Source: CAYOZN01 sp964408455
Lineage (GTDB): Bacteria; Planctomycetota; Phycisphaerae; UBA1845; UTPLA1
Length of the DNA: 64,000 nt
NCBI GenBank assembly: GCA_964408455.1
Contig: CAYOZN010000012.1
Span: forward strand, 62,001-126,000
Reading direction: 5' to 3'
Shown here: piece by piece, positions 41,537 through 51,235 of the stretch
Layout of the letters: every line of letters begins with the position of its first letter
Numbering within the stretch: position 1 is the stretch's first letter
Program-made: the position numbers and the translations under genes
Notes under the pieces: generated by a model
Told to the model about the DNA's origin: nothing
Seen by the model: the letters and a program-made list of their open reading frames with translations, nothing else
The model's database searches: none

Positions 41537-44332
41537 TCAGCGGCTCGGCAGCACCGTCACCGGCTTCGCGGGTTCCTGCTCCGCCGTTCGCATGAACATG
41601 AACCCGAACGGGAAACTGTTCCCCTCGGCCGAGTACTGCGCCTCCATCGCCTTGTCCACCCGCGTCTTCACGTCCGTCAGGTGGGCCTCGGTCGCAATAT
41701 CCAGATCTCGCGACAGCACCTTCTCGATCTTCTTCGAGAGTTTGCCCATCGTGAGCCGCGCAATCGAGTTGGCATCGGCCGGAACCAGGGTGCCCGGCTT
41801 GGTCAGCACCAACTCCATCAGCGTGTCGATGTGCCGCCGCTGGAGATTGCGGCGGAACGTGTTGATGAACGGCTTGCTCTCCGACACGTCGCGATCGCCC
41901 TCGTCCAGCTCCGCCCAGATCGAATCGGTAATGCAGGTGATATGCTCGCCGAGGCTGTACACATCGCCATTGGCAAACTTCACCTGGTTGTCGTGGATCC
42001 GCCCGATCGTGAACGGGTTCATCAGCGTCGTCAGGCATCGCGACTGCGCCGTCGCCACGAAGTCGTGGATGTTGAACTCGACGAAAAAGTCAAACTCGTC
42101 TGACTCCCAGTGGCTGTACCGGCCCGGCGCCAGCATCGCCAGCAGCTTCGGGCTGACTTCGTAGCTGTTTTCGGCGAACACGTTCTCGCAGACGAATTTC
42201 AACGCCTCGCGCTGCTTGGCCGGCTCGATCATCGCGATCGGCTCGCGCCCATTCGGATCGCCCTTGTGGTCGCGATTGATCACCTGGCCGCCGGGGAAGC
42301 GGGCCACGTAATCGACCACCAGCGCCCGCTGGCTGACGATGGACATGAAGGCACGGCGGAGCTTGGTATAGCTTTCCCCGTCCTTCACCGCCCACTTCTC
42401 AATATCTGACAGCAGATTGCCCACCAGCTTGATCTGGTGCTTCGCATAGTCCATCGTGTCGCGGCCCATGTCGTAGCGATTCGACAGCGGATCGGGCGAA
42501 ATGAAGCCCAGCGTGTCCTCGTCGGTCGCGTAATCGAGGCCCGCGTCGGCGACGCGCTGACCGATCTGCGCCAGCATGTCGTTTTCGTCCTTGTAGGGCT
42601 TGCCGGCCGGGCGATAGCCGTACTCGATGGCCCAGTAATCGTACGGGCCGATCGTGCGCGTCACGAAATCGCCCTGCTCCATGCCCCGCGGCGCGACGAC
42701 CGGCGGGTTGTAGTCCATCACCGATCCGACGTTCGCCTCGTTGCCGTCCTTCAGCCCCAGCACCTCGTCAAACGGCCGCCAGGTGCTGGACTTGAAGTTG
42801 TGTCGCAGGCCAAGGCAGTGGCCCACTTCGTGCATCACCACTTCCTTGATGAGCTGCCCCATGAACTCTTCGCCGTTGCGGCCAAGGCCCTTCGCCTCCA
42901 GCGCCAGCCCGGCGAACTGCATCTGGTGTGCCATGCCCGATGCGCACTCGCACACCGGCCGGCCGCGCTGGTACATCTCCTTCACCAGGTTTTCGTAGAA
43001 GATGTCGTTCTCGTTCTTCTCCTCGAGCTGCACGCCGGGCAGAAGAAGCTCGCGCGGAGAGCGATACTGCCACTGCGGATACGCCCGGAAGAACGCCTGC
43101 ATGTACGGATTGAACGGCTCCCATGATTCCGTCGAGCCCGTCAGCGTTTTGTACCGGTTCTCGTAGACCCGCGCCATCGCGTCGTCAAACACGATGTCGG
43201 CGTCGAAGATCTGCCCCGTCAGCGGATGCGCGCGCGACGGGCCCATGGCAAATGCCCGGCCGGTCACGATCCAGCGGAAGAAGTTGTGCCGCACGTCCTC
43301 GGGATCGAGGTCCTTCGTCCGCGGGTCATAGTCTTCCTGCTGAATGACTTCGATCGCGTCCAGAAAGCCGCATCGCTCGAAGGCCTTGTTCCATTCGAGA
43401 ATGCCTTCCTTCACCCAGCGGCGATACTTCAGCGGCACCGTCTTTTCGATGTGCCATACGATCGGGTTTTTCGGAGCGCTCAGTTCCGCGCTGGGATCGC
43501 GCTTCTCCAGACGCCAGCGGTTGACGTACCGGTCAAACAGCGTGCTGGCGTCATAGCCCTTGGTCCAGTCCTTTCGCACCGTCATGAAGTAGCCAATGCG
43601 ATCGTCCGCCTTCCGCGGCTGATAGCCGTTGGCCGAATCGGGAATCTTTGAGAAGCTGTAGTGGAATTGCATGCGCTGGCCGCCGCGCCGCTGCATCATG
43701 GCCAGGTCCACCGCGATCTCCACGTTCTGCGGAAACGTCTTGTACTTGGCCCACTTTGACAGCGCCGGATTGATGGCTCCGCCGCCCAAACCGCCGATGC
43801 CGGCGAAATCCGCCTTCAGCACGCCGTCCAGATCGATCACCGGATCGCCGCCCTTCATCGTCAAGATCGGAATCGTGCGTACGATGATGTCGCCGCCGTA
43901 GCTTCGCTTCACCACGTCCGCCACCGGGTTCGATCCGCCTTCCACGTAGCGCGGATCAACCCGCATCAACACAAGCTCCTTGTCCTTCCGCTCCAGGTAC
44001 GCGAGGTAATCATCGAGCTGAAAGCCCGTGGCCACCGGTCCGCCCGAGATCGTGCTGGCGATCAGAAACTTCTGGCCGATCAGCGAGCTGGGAAGCTGTG
44101 CCCGCAGCGAGTCCTTCTTCTTGTTGTACCAGAGCGTAAAAAACGGCGCATCCGGCGAATGCGGCTGGACCTTTTCGAAGTCCTTCATGCTTTCGTCGAA
44201 CGGCGGGAATTCCGGCTTTTCGGCGGCGGGTTTGGCGGGCTTGGCCCCGGCCGGCTTGTCGTCCGCCCAGGCGGGGGCGGTAAAGGACAACGCCAGCGCA
44301 AGGCACACAAGGGATCGACCTCGCTGGTTCAT
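41537..44332 (-). CDS. Secreted zinc metalloprotease of the DUF5117/DUF5118 type
   Basis: The 931-residue protein has a clean signal peptide (MNQRGRSLVCLALALSFTAPAWADD), a long N-terminal beta-rich part, and a metzincin-like zinc site in VVMHEVGHCLGLRHNF (HExxHxxGxxH). The family is widespread in planctomycetes and Bacteroidetes with unknown substrates. GGAG lies 6 nt before ATG 44332. The gene is alone on the minus strand and ends at a good terminator. Confidence 0.85.
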   Translation of the reverse strand: MNQRGRSLVCLALALSFTAPAWADDKPAGAKPAKPAAEKPEFPPFDESMKDFEKVQPHSPDAPFFTLWYNKKKDSLRAQLPSSLIGQKFLIASTISGGPVATGFQLDDYLAYLERKDKELVLMRVDPRYVEGGSNPVADVVKRSYGGDIIVRTIPILTMKGGDPVIDLDGVLKADFAGIGGLGGGAINPALSKWAKYKTFPQNVEIAVDLAMMQRRGGQRMQFHYSFSKIPDSANGYQPRKADDRIGYFMTVRKDWTKGYDASTLFDRYVNRWRLEKRDPSAELSAPKNPIVWHIEKTVPLKYRRWVKEGILEWNKAFERCGFLDAIEVIQQEDYDPRTKDLDPEDVRHNFFRWIVTGRAFAMGPSRAHPLTGQIFDADIVFDDAMARVYENRYKTLTGSTESWEPFNPYMQAFFRAYPQWQYRSPRELLLPGVQLEEKNENDIFYENLVKEMYQRGRPVCECASGMAHQMQFAGLALEAKGLGRNGEEFMGQLIKEVVMHEVGHCLGLRHNFKSSTWRPFDEVLGLKDGNEANVGSVMDYNPPVVAPRGMEQGDFVTRTIGPYDYWAIEYGYRPAGKPYKDENDMLAQIGQRVADAGLDYATDEDTLGFISPDPLSNRYDMGRDTMDYAKHQIKLVGNLLSDIEKWAVKDGESYTKLRRAFMSIVSQRALVVDYVARFPGGQVINRDHKGDPNGREPIAMIEPAKQREALKFVCENVFAENSYEVSPKLLAMLAPGRYSHWESDEFDFFVEFNIHDFVATAQSRCLTTLMNPFTIGRIHDNQVKFANGDVYSLGEHITCITDSIWAELDEGDRDVSESKPFINTFRRNLQRRHIDTLMELVLTKPGTLVPADANSIARLTMGKLSKKIEKVLSRDLDIATEAHLTDVKTRVDKAMEAQYSAEGNSFPFGFMFMRTAEQEPAKPVTVLPSR

Positions 44333-44654
44333 GCGAATCTCCTGAAGTGAGTCGGTATAGCGCCCGGCGTGCCGCCGTCACACAACGGAAACGGGACCAC
44401 CGGGCCGCTCAAGACGTTCTGCCACCTTACATACCGTAATCGGATGCGGGGGGTTTCGCCCTTATCAAGTGGCAATGTGAAAAACGCTCTTAAACTAAGC
44501 CGAATTGGCGTGATACGCAACGTTCAGACGGTTCGTCGTTCATGCGGGCATTTCAGCCAACGCCCGCTGGCTTCGCCTGGCGCTACCGGCTCGCGAATGA
44601 GGATCGCTGCGAAGTTTTCGGACCGGGGCGTCCGTTTTGACAGTAAATCACAAC

Positions 44655-44675
44655 TTTCCCACAAACTTGTGGAAA
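44655..44675. promoter_or_regulatory. Palindrome upstream of topA
   Basis: TTTCCCACAA-AC-TTGTGGAAA is a nearly perfect palindrome (core CCACAA/TTGTGG). TTGACA hexamers stand on both sides (44637 and 44684). It may be an operator or a protein-binding site in the divergent region. A DnaA-like reading of TTGTGGAAA was considered but is imperfect. Confidence 0.3.
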
Positions 44676-44861
44676 ACGTGCTGTTGACAGCCCCGTAATC
44701 CAAACAACTCCCAGGCTCCCGTCGAGGATTAACTGGTGGGCTATCCGCAGTTTACGTCGCAGCACGCGCGCCGGTTCACCCGGCAGTACCGAGGCTTGAA
44801 GACTGCCGTCCGCCGCCTTCAAGAATCGACCGTCCCCGGGCACTCCCGTCCGGTTGTGGAT

Positions 44862-44891
44862 TTGACACGGGGCATCCGCGCGTGCTAGCTT
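44862..44891 (+). promoter_or_regulatory. Promoter of topA
   Basis: A perfect TTGACA at 44862-44867, an 18-nt spacer and TAGCTT at 44886-44891 preceded by TGC form an extended -10 promoter. The leader to the ATG at 45044 would be about 145 nt. Apart from this and the palindrome nearby, the 44333-45043 gap holds nothing recognised. Confidence 0.6.
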
Positions 44892-45043
44892 CCTTGGCCC
44901 GCCCGGGCGGCTGGAATTTCGGACGTCGACTGGCCGTCTTGAGCGGCCGATATACCCTCGGAAAACCGGCACGCCTTGCCGCTGGCGCCCAGTGTACCCG
45001 CGACGAGCCGCATAAGTCACTTACCCAAGAGAGATTACGCCCG

Positions 45044-48000
45044 ATGGCGAAGAAAAGCGAAAAGTCCCGCCCGACCAGGTCAAAGGAATCGCGCCCCGAT
45101 GAGGCGCCCTCCGGCGCACGCCATCTCGTGATCGTCGAATCCCCGGCCAAGGCCAAGACCATCAATAAGTACCTCGGCCGGGACTACGTCGTGAAGGCCA
45201 GCCGCGGGCACATTCGCGATCTGCCGCCGCACGCCTACGGTATCGATCCCGGGCGCAACTTCGAACCGACTTACGAGATCCTCCCGAAAAACCGCAAGGT
45301 CGTCGCCGAACTGAAGAAATACGCCGACGACGCCGATCACGTCTTCCTCGCGACCGACCTCGACCGCGAAGGAGAGGCCATTGCCTGGCACCTCGTGCAC
45401 GCCCTCGAACTTCCGGCAGACAAAGTCAAGCGCGTCGTCTTCAACGAGATCACCAAGTCCGCCATCAAGGAAGCCTTTGAGCACCCGCGCGACATCGACA
45501 CCGCCAAGGTCGATGCCCAGCAGGCCCGCCGCGTACTCGATCGCATCGTCGGCTACGAATTGTCCCCGCTCCTCTGGAAGAAAATTGCCAAGGGCCTCTC
45601 CGCCGGCCGCGTTCAGTCCGTCGCCGTGCGCCTCATCGTCATGCGCGAAAACGAGATTCGCGCCTTCGAGCCGCAGGAATACTGGTTCGTCGGCGGCATC
45701 TTCGCCCCGGCATCGGGGAATACGTCGTCGCTCGCCGCCGACTGGAAGCGCTTCTATCGCGACGCAAAGGAAAGACCCACCCAGAAGGCCCAGGCAACAT
45801 GGCTAGCCGAACGCGGCGCTTTCCAGGGCGAACTGGTCGAAGCAGGGGGGCAGCCCTTCAAGGCCGAAGGCCGCCTCGAAGCCGAGAAGTCCGGCAAGTC
45901 TTTCAATAGCGCCGTGGCGAATGTACAGCCGATCGTCGAAAGCCTCGGCTACGCCGTCCACCGCGTCGAGTCCAGCCCCTGGAGTGAATACGAACGGCTC
46001 GGCCTCCAGCAGATCGCGCTCAACGGCGCCTTCGATGCCGCCGGCGCCCCGCCCTTTACGGTCAAGTCCATCGACACCAGGCGCACGAGAACGCGTCCAT
46101 CGCCGCCCTTTACCACCGCGACTCTCCAGCAGGCTTCGGCCAACCAGTTGCGGTTCTCCGCCTCGCGAACCATGAGCATCGCCCAGGCCCTCTACGAAGG
46201 TCTGGACATTAAAACCGGCGAGGGCAACGTCGGTCTCATTACCTACATGCGAACCGACTCGACGAACCTCTCCGCCGAGTCGATCCGCGGCGCACGAGAC
46301 TTCATCGATGCCCAGTACGGCGACAAGTACCGACCCGAAAAGCCCAACTACTACGCCAGTTCCAAAAAGGCGCAGGAGGCCCACGAAGCCATTCGCCCGA
46401 CCGAAGTCACTCGAACCCCCGAGGCCATGCGCGGTCATTTGTCCGACGAACAGCTCAAGCTCTACACCCTCATCTGGAATCGCTTCGTCGCCTGCCAGAT
46501 GGTGCCCGCCGAATGGGATTCGACGACCGTCCTCGTTTCCGCGCAGACGTCGCTCGGCGAGCTCGTCTTCAAGGCCAACGGCCGCGTGCTCGTGTTCGAC
46601 GGCTTCTACAAGGTCATGGGCGTTCCCAAGAGCGGCGAAGACCAGATGCTGCCGCCGCTCGCGCAGGGTGACAGCATTGCGGCACTCGACGTCGTGCCCG
46701 AGCAGAAGTTCACCTCGCCGCCCGCCCGGTACACCGAAGCCTCCCTCGTCAAATCCCTCGAAGCCGAGGGTATTGGTCGCCCCAGCACCTATGCCGCCAT
46801 CATCCAGACCATCCAGGATCGCGGCTACGTCGAGCAGGAGGACCGCAAGTTTTTCCCCACTCCCCGTGGCGAAGTGGTCACCGCCAAGCTGGTCGAGCAC
46901 TTCCCGAAAATCATGGACATCCGCTTCACCAGCCACGTCGAAGACGAATTAGACAAGATCGAAGAAAAGGAGATGGACTGGCACGAGGTCCTCTACGAGT
47001 TCTACGACCCCTTCAAGGAGTCCCTCCAGCGCGCCAACGATGAGATGGAAAAGGTCCGCGCTGAGCCCAGCCCCTACAACTGCGAACAGTGCGGCCGGCA
47101 GATGGTCTATCGCCTGGGAAAAAACGGCAGGTTTCTGTCCTGCACGGGTTACCCCGATTGCCGCAACGCAAAAAATGTTGACAAGCACGGCAAACCGATT
47201 GAGCCCGTCGTCGTCGATGCGCCTTGCGACGTCTGCGGCAAGCCCATGCAACTCAAGAAGAGCAAGCGCGGGCCCTTCCTCGGGTGCACCGGATATCCCG
47301 AATGCACCAATACCAAACCCTGCGACGACGAAGGAAATGCCCTGCGCAAGGTTGACGCAGCCGAGATCACAGCCTCTTGCCCCGAGTGCGGTTCGCCGAT
47401 GAGCGTCAAGTTCGCACGCGGTCGCGCCTTCCTCGGCTGCACCGCCTATCCGAAGTGCAAGGCCACCGCCCCCATGCCCGAAGGTGTCTATGTCGAAAAG
47501 CCCCGGCCCGAAGAGGCCGGCGTTCGCTGCGACAAGTGCGGTCGCAACATGGTCATCCGCAAGAGCCGCCGCGGGCCTTTCCTCAGTTGCGCCGGCTTTC
47601 CCCGCTGCCGCAATGCCATGCCCATGGACAAGCTCGACCACCTCAAGTCCCTCGAGGCCGACGGCAAAATCCCCGAAGCCCCACCCGAAGCTGCCCCCGG
47701 GGTTGGCGGCCGAACCGGTCGAAAGACCGCCGGCAAACCGAAGATTCTCAAGAAAGAAGAGCTCGCCTCCCTCGGCCCGCCGCCGAAAGGCTTTGCCTGG
47801 ACGCGCACCGGACGCCCGGTCGTAGAAGTGCCACCGCAAGGGCACCTGTCGTGCTTCGACTGTGGAGAGGAAATGGTTCTGCGCACCGGCCGCTTCGGCC
47901 CCTTCTATGCCTGCACCAGCCCCCGGTGCAAGGCCGTTGCCAATCTCCGCGGTGAAGCCAAGAAGCAGGCCGAGGCCGAAACCTCCGAGACGCGCGCCAA

Positions 48001-48166
48001 GCCCATCGAAACCGAAAAGACCTGCCCCGAATGCGGTTCGAAGCTGCTCCTTCGCATGGGACGCACCGGCCGCTTCCTCGGCTGCAGCAACTATCCCAAG
48101 TGCCGCAAGACGATGGAGGCGCCGGCCGATCTGTTGCGCGAAGTGGCCGAGACGGCCGGCGTCTGA
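45044..48166 (+). CDS. topA: DNA topoisomerase I
   Basis: Relaxes negative supercoils as a type IA enzyme. The Toprim region HLVIVESPAKAKTINKYLG (about 26-44) and DLDREGEAIAWHL, the active-site Tyr in GLITYMRTDSTNLS (about 401-414), and AEGIGRPSTYAAII are clear. The C-terminus has six CxxC...C zinc ribbons (from CEQCGRQM to CSNYPKC), more than the usual three or four. Total about 1040 residues. ATG 45044 is chosen as it gives the basic N-terminus MAKKSEKSR; upstream frame has no motif. Confidence 0.95.
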   Translation: MAKKSEKSRPTRSKESRPDEAPSGARHLVIVESPAKAKTINKYLGRDYVVKASRGHIRDLPPHAYGIDPGRNFEPTYEILPKNRKVVAELKKYADDADHVFLATDLDREGEAIAWHLVHALELPADKVKRVVFNEITKSAIKEAFEHPRDIDTAKVDAQQARRVLDRIVGYELSPLLWKKIAKGLSAGRVQSVAVRLIVMRENEIRAFEPQEYWFVGGIFAPASGNTSSLAADWKRFYRDAKERPTQKAQATWLAERGAFQGELVEAGGQPFKAEGRLEAEKSGKSFNSAVANVQPIVESLGYAVHRVESSPWSEYERLGLQQIALNGAFDAAGAPPFTVKSIDTRRTRTRPSPPFTTATLQQASANQLRFSASRTMSIAQALYEGLDIKTGEGNVGLITYMRTDSTNLSAESIRGARDFIDAQYGDKYRPEKPNYYASSKKAQEAHEAIRPTEVTRTPEAMRGHLSDEQLKLYTLIWNRFVACQMVPAEWDSTTVLVSAQTSLGELVFKANGRVLVFDGFYKVMGVPKSGEDQMLPPLAQGDSIAALDVVPEQKFTSPPARYTEASLVKSLEAEGIGRPSTYAAIIQTIQDRGYVEQEDRKFFPTPRGEVVTAKLVEHFPKIMDIRFTSHVEDELDKIEEKEMDWHEVLYEFYDPFKESLQRANDEMEKVRAEPSPYNCEQCGRQMVYRLGKNGRFLSCTGYPDCRNAKNVDKHGKPIEPVVVDAPCDVCGKPMQLKKSKRGPFLGCTGYPECTNTKPCDDEGNALRKVDAAEITASCPECGSPMSVKFARGRAFLGCTAYPKCKATAPMPEGVYVEKPRPEEAGVRCDKCGRNMVIRKSRRGPFLSCAGFPRCRNAMPMDKLDHLKSLEADGKIPEAPPEAAPGVGGRTGRKTAGKPKILKKEELASLGPPPKGFAWTRTGRPVVEVPPQGHLSCFDCGEEMVLRTGRFGPFYACTSPRCKAVANLRGEAKKQAEAETSETRAKPIETEKTCPECGSKLLLRMGRTGRFLGCSNYPKCRKTMEAPADLLREVAETAGV

Positions 48167-48320
48167 TCCGCGCCCGCAGGTGAAGCAGCTGATATCAAAT
48201 CTGGCGAGCCCATCCTTCGCAGGTTGGATTCGCGATCAGTTGCGTCGTTTGCCACGCGGATTGAGATATCCGCAACCCGCCTGCTTGCGGCCCCGCGCCG
48301 GGTTTCCTTAGCATGCTGCC

Positions 48321-49268
48321 ATGCTGGTACTCGACACCACACGGCACGTCGCCGAAGCCGCCCGCGATGTGGCCATCGACGATGATGCCATCGAACGCTG
48401 GGCGAAGTCCCTCGCCGCCAACAGCTTCGACGCCGCCGGTCCCGGCCTGCTCGAACACCTGCCGGGCACCCGAGACCAGGCCGCCAACCTCGTCCTTCTC
48501 GTCGACGCGCTCAACTTTTGCTTCTGGTCGCCCGATCCCATCCGCATCCAGTGGCGTGGCCGCGTGTATGAACGCTACAACGCCATGCTCGTCTCCCTCA
48601 TCCTCGCGGCCAAATCGGATCCGCGCTGGTTTGATCCGCGGTACTGGCTGCTCGTCCCCGCCGACGAACTGCGGCAGGTCCTTGCCGGCACAGGCGAACT
48701 GCTGATGATGCCGGAGCGCGAGCAGGTCGTGCGCGAAACGGCCCGTGTCCTGCTCGATCGTTACGACGGGCAGTTCTTCCGCGCCGCCGACTCCGTCAAC
48801 TTCCGCGCCTGGCCACTGGCCGTGCTTCTCATGACGAACTTCGAGTCGTTTCGCGATGTGAGCCGCTATGGCAACAAGCCCGTCTATTTCATGAAGCGCG
48901 CGCAAATCTGCGCCATGGACCTCTCCGCCGCGCTCAGGCTAAAGGACCACGACGGCCTCGAAGGGCTTGACGAACTGACCGCCTTTGCCGACTATCGCAT
49001 TCCACAGGCCCTCCGGCACCTGGGCATCCTTCGCTTCTCGGCCAGGCTTGCTGACGTTGTCGACCGGGCCGCCGAACTCCAGCCCGGTACCCCGGAAGAA
49101 GTCGAAATCCGATCCGCCAGCGTCCAGGCAGTCGACAGGATGACCGCGATGGCCCGGCAGAACGGCCATCGCGTCGCCGCATGGCAGGTGGATTGCGCCC
49201 TGTGGGAGTTGTCTCACGCCCCCGAGGTAAACGTCCCTCATCATCGCACCCGAACGATCTATTATTAG
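48321..49268 (+). CDS. Queuosine-salvage protein homologue (DUF2419/Qng1 family)
   Basis: The 315-residue protein matches the DUF2419 outline: VLLVDALNFCFWSPD (about 52-66), FMKRAQICAMDLS, FADYRIPQALRHLGIL (about 228-243), EVEIRSASVQAVDRM and DCALWEL with HRTRTIYY at the end. The eukaryotic and rare bacterial members release queuine from queuosine nucleotides. No tgt or other queuosine gene is near. TAGCAT stands 6 nt before the ATG and there is no ribosome-binding site. It starts about 155 nt after topA. Confidence 0.8.
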   Translation: MLVLDTTRHVAEAARDVAIDDDAIERWAKSLAANSFDAAGPGLLEHLPGTRDQAANLVLLVDALNFCFWSPDPIRIQWRGRVYERYNAMLVSLILAAKSDPRWFDPRYWLLVPADELRQVLAGTGELLMMPEREQVVRETARVLLDRYDGQFFRAADSVNFRAWPLAVLLMTNFESFRDVSRYGNKPVYFMKRAQICAMDLSAALRLKDHDGLEGLDELTAFADYRIPQALRHLGILRFSARLADVVDRAAELQPGTPEEVEIRSASVQAVDRMTAMARQNGHRVAAWQVDCALWELSHAPEVNVPHHRTRTIYY

Positions 49269-49284
49269 CATGGTGCAGCATGCC

Positions 49285-49353
49285 CTTCGGGTGCCATAAA
49301 TCGGGGTGCCATGTCAAATCGGGGTGCCATGCCGAAGCGCAGCGCCGGCATGC
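49285..49353. repeat. Direct GGTGCCAT repeats and a 25-bp palindrome
   Basis: CGGGTGCCATAAAT and two units of CGGGGTGCCATG with about 18-bp spacing run from 49289. The last leads into CATGCCG-AAGCGCAGCGC-CGGCATG (49329-49353), a near copy of the palindrome at 14444-14468. The element lies just before the DUF1571 gene. Confidence 0.6.
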
Positions 49354-49439
49354 TGGGCGTAACATTGACGAGCGACCTACAACAGCTGGACGAAGGCATG
49401 CACGCCCCGGCCCACCGGCCCATGCAGAGGGATTCTTTC

Positions 49440-50378
49440 ATGAATAAGCGCGGCGAGCACCAACCGAACTCATGCCACAATCGCGGCACCGGCATGCCTG
49501 TCGGAGCAGCCCTCTGCGCCGCACTGACTATCGCCACAATCCTCCCCGGCATCGCCTGCGGCCCCAAGGCCACCTTCGAAGGTGCACCCAGGACAGTCGA
49601 TCCCAAAGACGCCTTCGACGAAATGGTCGCCCGCATCAAGGCCGACCCCATGCACCTGCTGCGCCGCAGCCTCACCGAAACGCAGACCATCGAAACCCTG
49701 CGTCTGCGTTTTCAGCGCCAGTCCCGGCTGGGTTTCCCCGTCCCCGCCCTCAAGCCCAAGGAGGATATGATCACCGAGTTCCGCCGTTCCCCCTTTAGCG
49801 TGCGCTTCACCTGGACCCACGAGGACAGCGACTGGGCGCAGTGCGTTTATGTCGAAGGTCAGAATGACGGCAAAGTCGTGCTCATGCCCCGCAAGGGCGC
49901 CTTCGGCATGAAGCCCTCCCTCCGAAAATACCCTCCGCACTTCGCCGTACTTTTCCACCAGTCGCGTAATCCCATCACCGATTTCGGCCCCCAGCGCATG
50001 ATGGAACGCACCATCGACCGCATCGAAAAAGCGCAAAAGCTTGGCGAACTGAAGATGCGCTACGTCGGCGTCGCCGATATCGGCCCCGCGAAGGAGCCCT
50101 GCTTCCACATCGAAGTCATCTACCCGCCGCAGGACGAATTCGAATGTAAGCTCCACGACTTGTACATCCACACCAACACCTTTCTGCCCGTCGCCTCCTA
50201 TCTCTGGCTCTCCCGGACGGACGAGCGATCCGACGACACCCTCGATGCCTTCTACGTCTATGCCCAGATGCAGCCCAACGTCCCGCTGTCAGAAAATGAC
50301 TTCGTCATTGACGTCGATCCGGCAAAGGCCCACGTAGTGCCGGATTCAATAAGGACGCCGGTCCAGCCCCAACCCTAG
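49440..50378 (+). CDS. DUF1571 family secreted protein
   Basis: The protein starts with an N-terminal hydrophobic segment (AALCAALTIATILPGIACG) that may be a lipoprotein signal, then has LSRLTFRRS... replaced here by LRFQRQSRLG, PFSVRFTWTHED, VYVEGQNDGKVVLMP, and a C-terminal Tyr/Asp-rich region. This is the DUF1571 layout, common in planctomycetes with unknown role. ATG 49440 is used; an earlier ATG at 49422 is possible. The gene follows a dispersed repeat. Confidence 0.7.
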   Translation: MNKRGEHQPNSCHNRGTGMPVGAALCAALTIATILPGIACGPKATFEGAPRTVDPKDAFDEMVARIKADPMHLLRRSLTETQTIETLRLRFQRQSRLGFPVPALKPKEDMITEFRRSPFSVRFTWTHEDSDWAQCVYVEGQNDGKVVLMPRKGAFGMKPSLRKYPPHFAVLFHQSRNPITDFGPQRMMERTIDRIEKAQKLGELKMRYVGVADIGPAKEPCFHIEVIYPPQDEFECKLHDLYIHTNTFLPVASYLWLSRTDERSDDTLDAFYVYAQMQPNVPLSENDFVIDVDPAKAHVVPDSIRTPVQPQP

Positions 50379-50517
50379 CCCACGTCGCCACTCCCTCGGC
50401 GCCGCCCTAGAATACCGTGGTGCAATATTGCTGACCGGCAACCCAATATCCCGGTCGCGAGTGCATCGGTCCCGCCCGCATGCGAGACCACAACCTTATT
50501 CATACGAGGGCCGTACA

Positions 50518-50997
50518 ATGCGTGGTTCCCTCATCCGCCTGCTGACCGTCTGCTCATTTGGTCTGCTCGTGGCCGCGCCGCTGCTCGCCGGCGGTTGCGA
50601 CGTCGAACAGGTAGAGCGCGCACGACGCGAGGCACGCGAAAAGGCCGAAGAAGTGAAAGTCGCCACCACGCAGGCCGTCGAATCCGCACGGCACAAGGCC
50701 GGTCCGGTCGTCGAGCGCGGCCGGGAGAAGGCGCGCGAGCTGTACGAAAAGGGCCGCACCACCGCCACCCAGGCCGCCGAGGATGCCCGGGAACTGGCTG
50801 GAGAGGTCCGCCAGAAGGCCGGCGAACTGGCGGAAGACGCCCGGCCCTACGCCGAAAAGATGAAGACAGCCACCACTCAGGCCTACGAGAAGGCAAAGAC
50901 CGCCACCACCCAGGCCTACGAAAAGGTCCGCCGCGCCACCACTCAGAAAATTGAAGATGTGCGTCGCGGCGACGAACAGCCGGATGATCCCGAGTAA
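50518..50997 (+). CDS. Lipoprotein with 11-residue helical repeats
   Basis: The protein begins with a lipoprotein signal (LLVAAPLLAGGC) and continues as an uninterrupted amphipathic helix. Repeats such as VATTQAVESAR, TATQAAEDAR, TATTQAYEKAK and TATTQAYEKVR have an 11-residue period, as in apolipoprotein or LEA-like proteins. It may be a periplasmic spacer or stress protein; no enzyme motif is seen. ATG 50518 is chosen because it directly precedes the signal peptide. About 140 nt lie between the DUF1571 stop and this start. Confidence 0.72.
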   Translation: MRGSLIRLLTVCSFGLLVAAPLLAGGCDVEQVERARREAREKAEEVKVATTQAVESARHKAGPVVERGREKARELYEKGRTTATQAAEDARELAGEVRQKAGELAEDARPYAEKMKTATTQAYEKAKTATTQAYEKVRRATTQKIEDVRRGDEQPDDPE

Positions 50998-51188
50998 CGC
51001 CCTTATTGGCGCCCGGCCGGCTACCTGCGGGCAGTTTTCATACGCGTTTCATCATCGCCCCTCATCCTCGCGCCGTCTGGCTAGTAGCGCCCCGCCCCGG
51101 CAGAACACTTTACGCATCTCCGTCCGAGAGTGTCACCTCCGGCGTTACCGGCCCGCCGCAAGCCCGCATGTCGCGAACCCGCATACCC

Positions 51189-51197
51189 TGCTACAAT
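51189..51197 (+). promoter_or_regulatory. Extended -10 box upstream of the DUF362 gene
   Basis: TGCTACAAT at 51189-51197 is an extended -10 with no good -35. It lies about 40 nt before the ATG. The AT-rich segment between (TTTTACTGTTATTCTTTGG) stands out from the GC-rich flanks. Confidence 0.45.
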
Positions 51198-51235
51198 TAC
51201 TTTTACTGTTATTCTTTGGTTTCAGGGGTTTACGA

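Noticed and set aside
44655..44675. DnaA boxes or replication origin
   Set aside because: Only one imperfect TTGTGGAAA-like site; no cluster and no dnaA or dnaN nearby.
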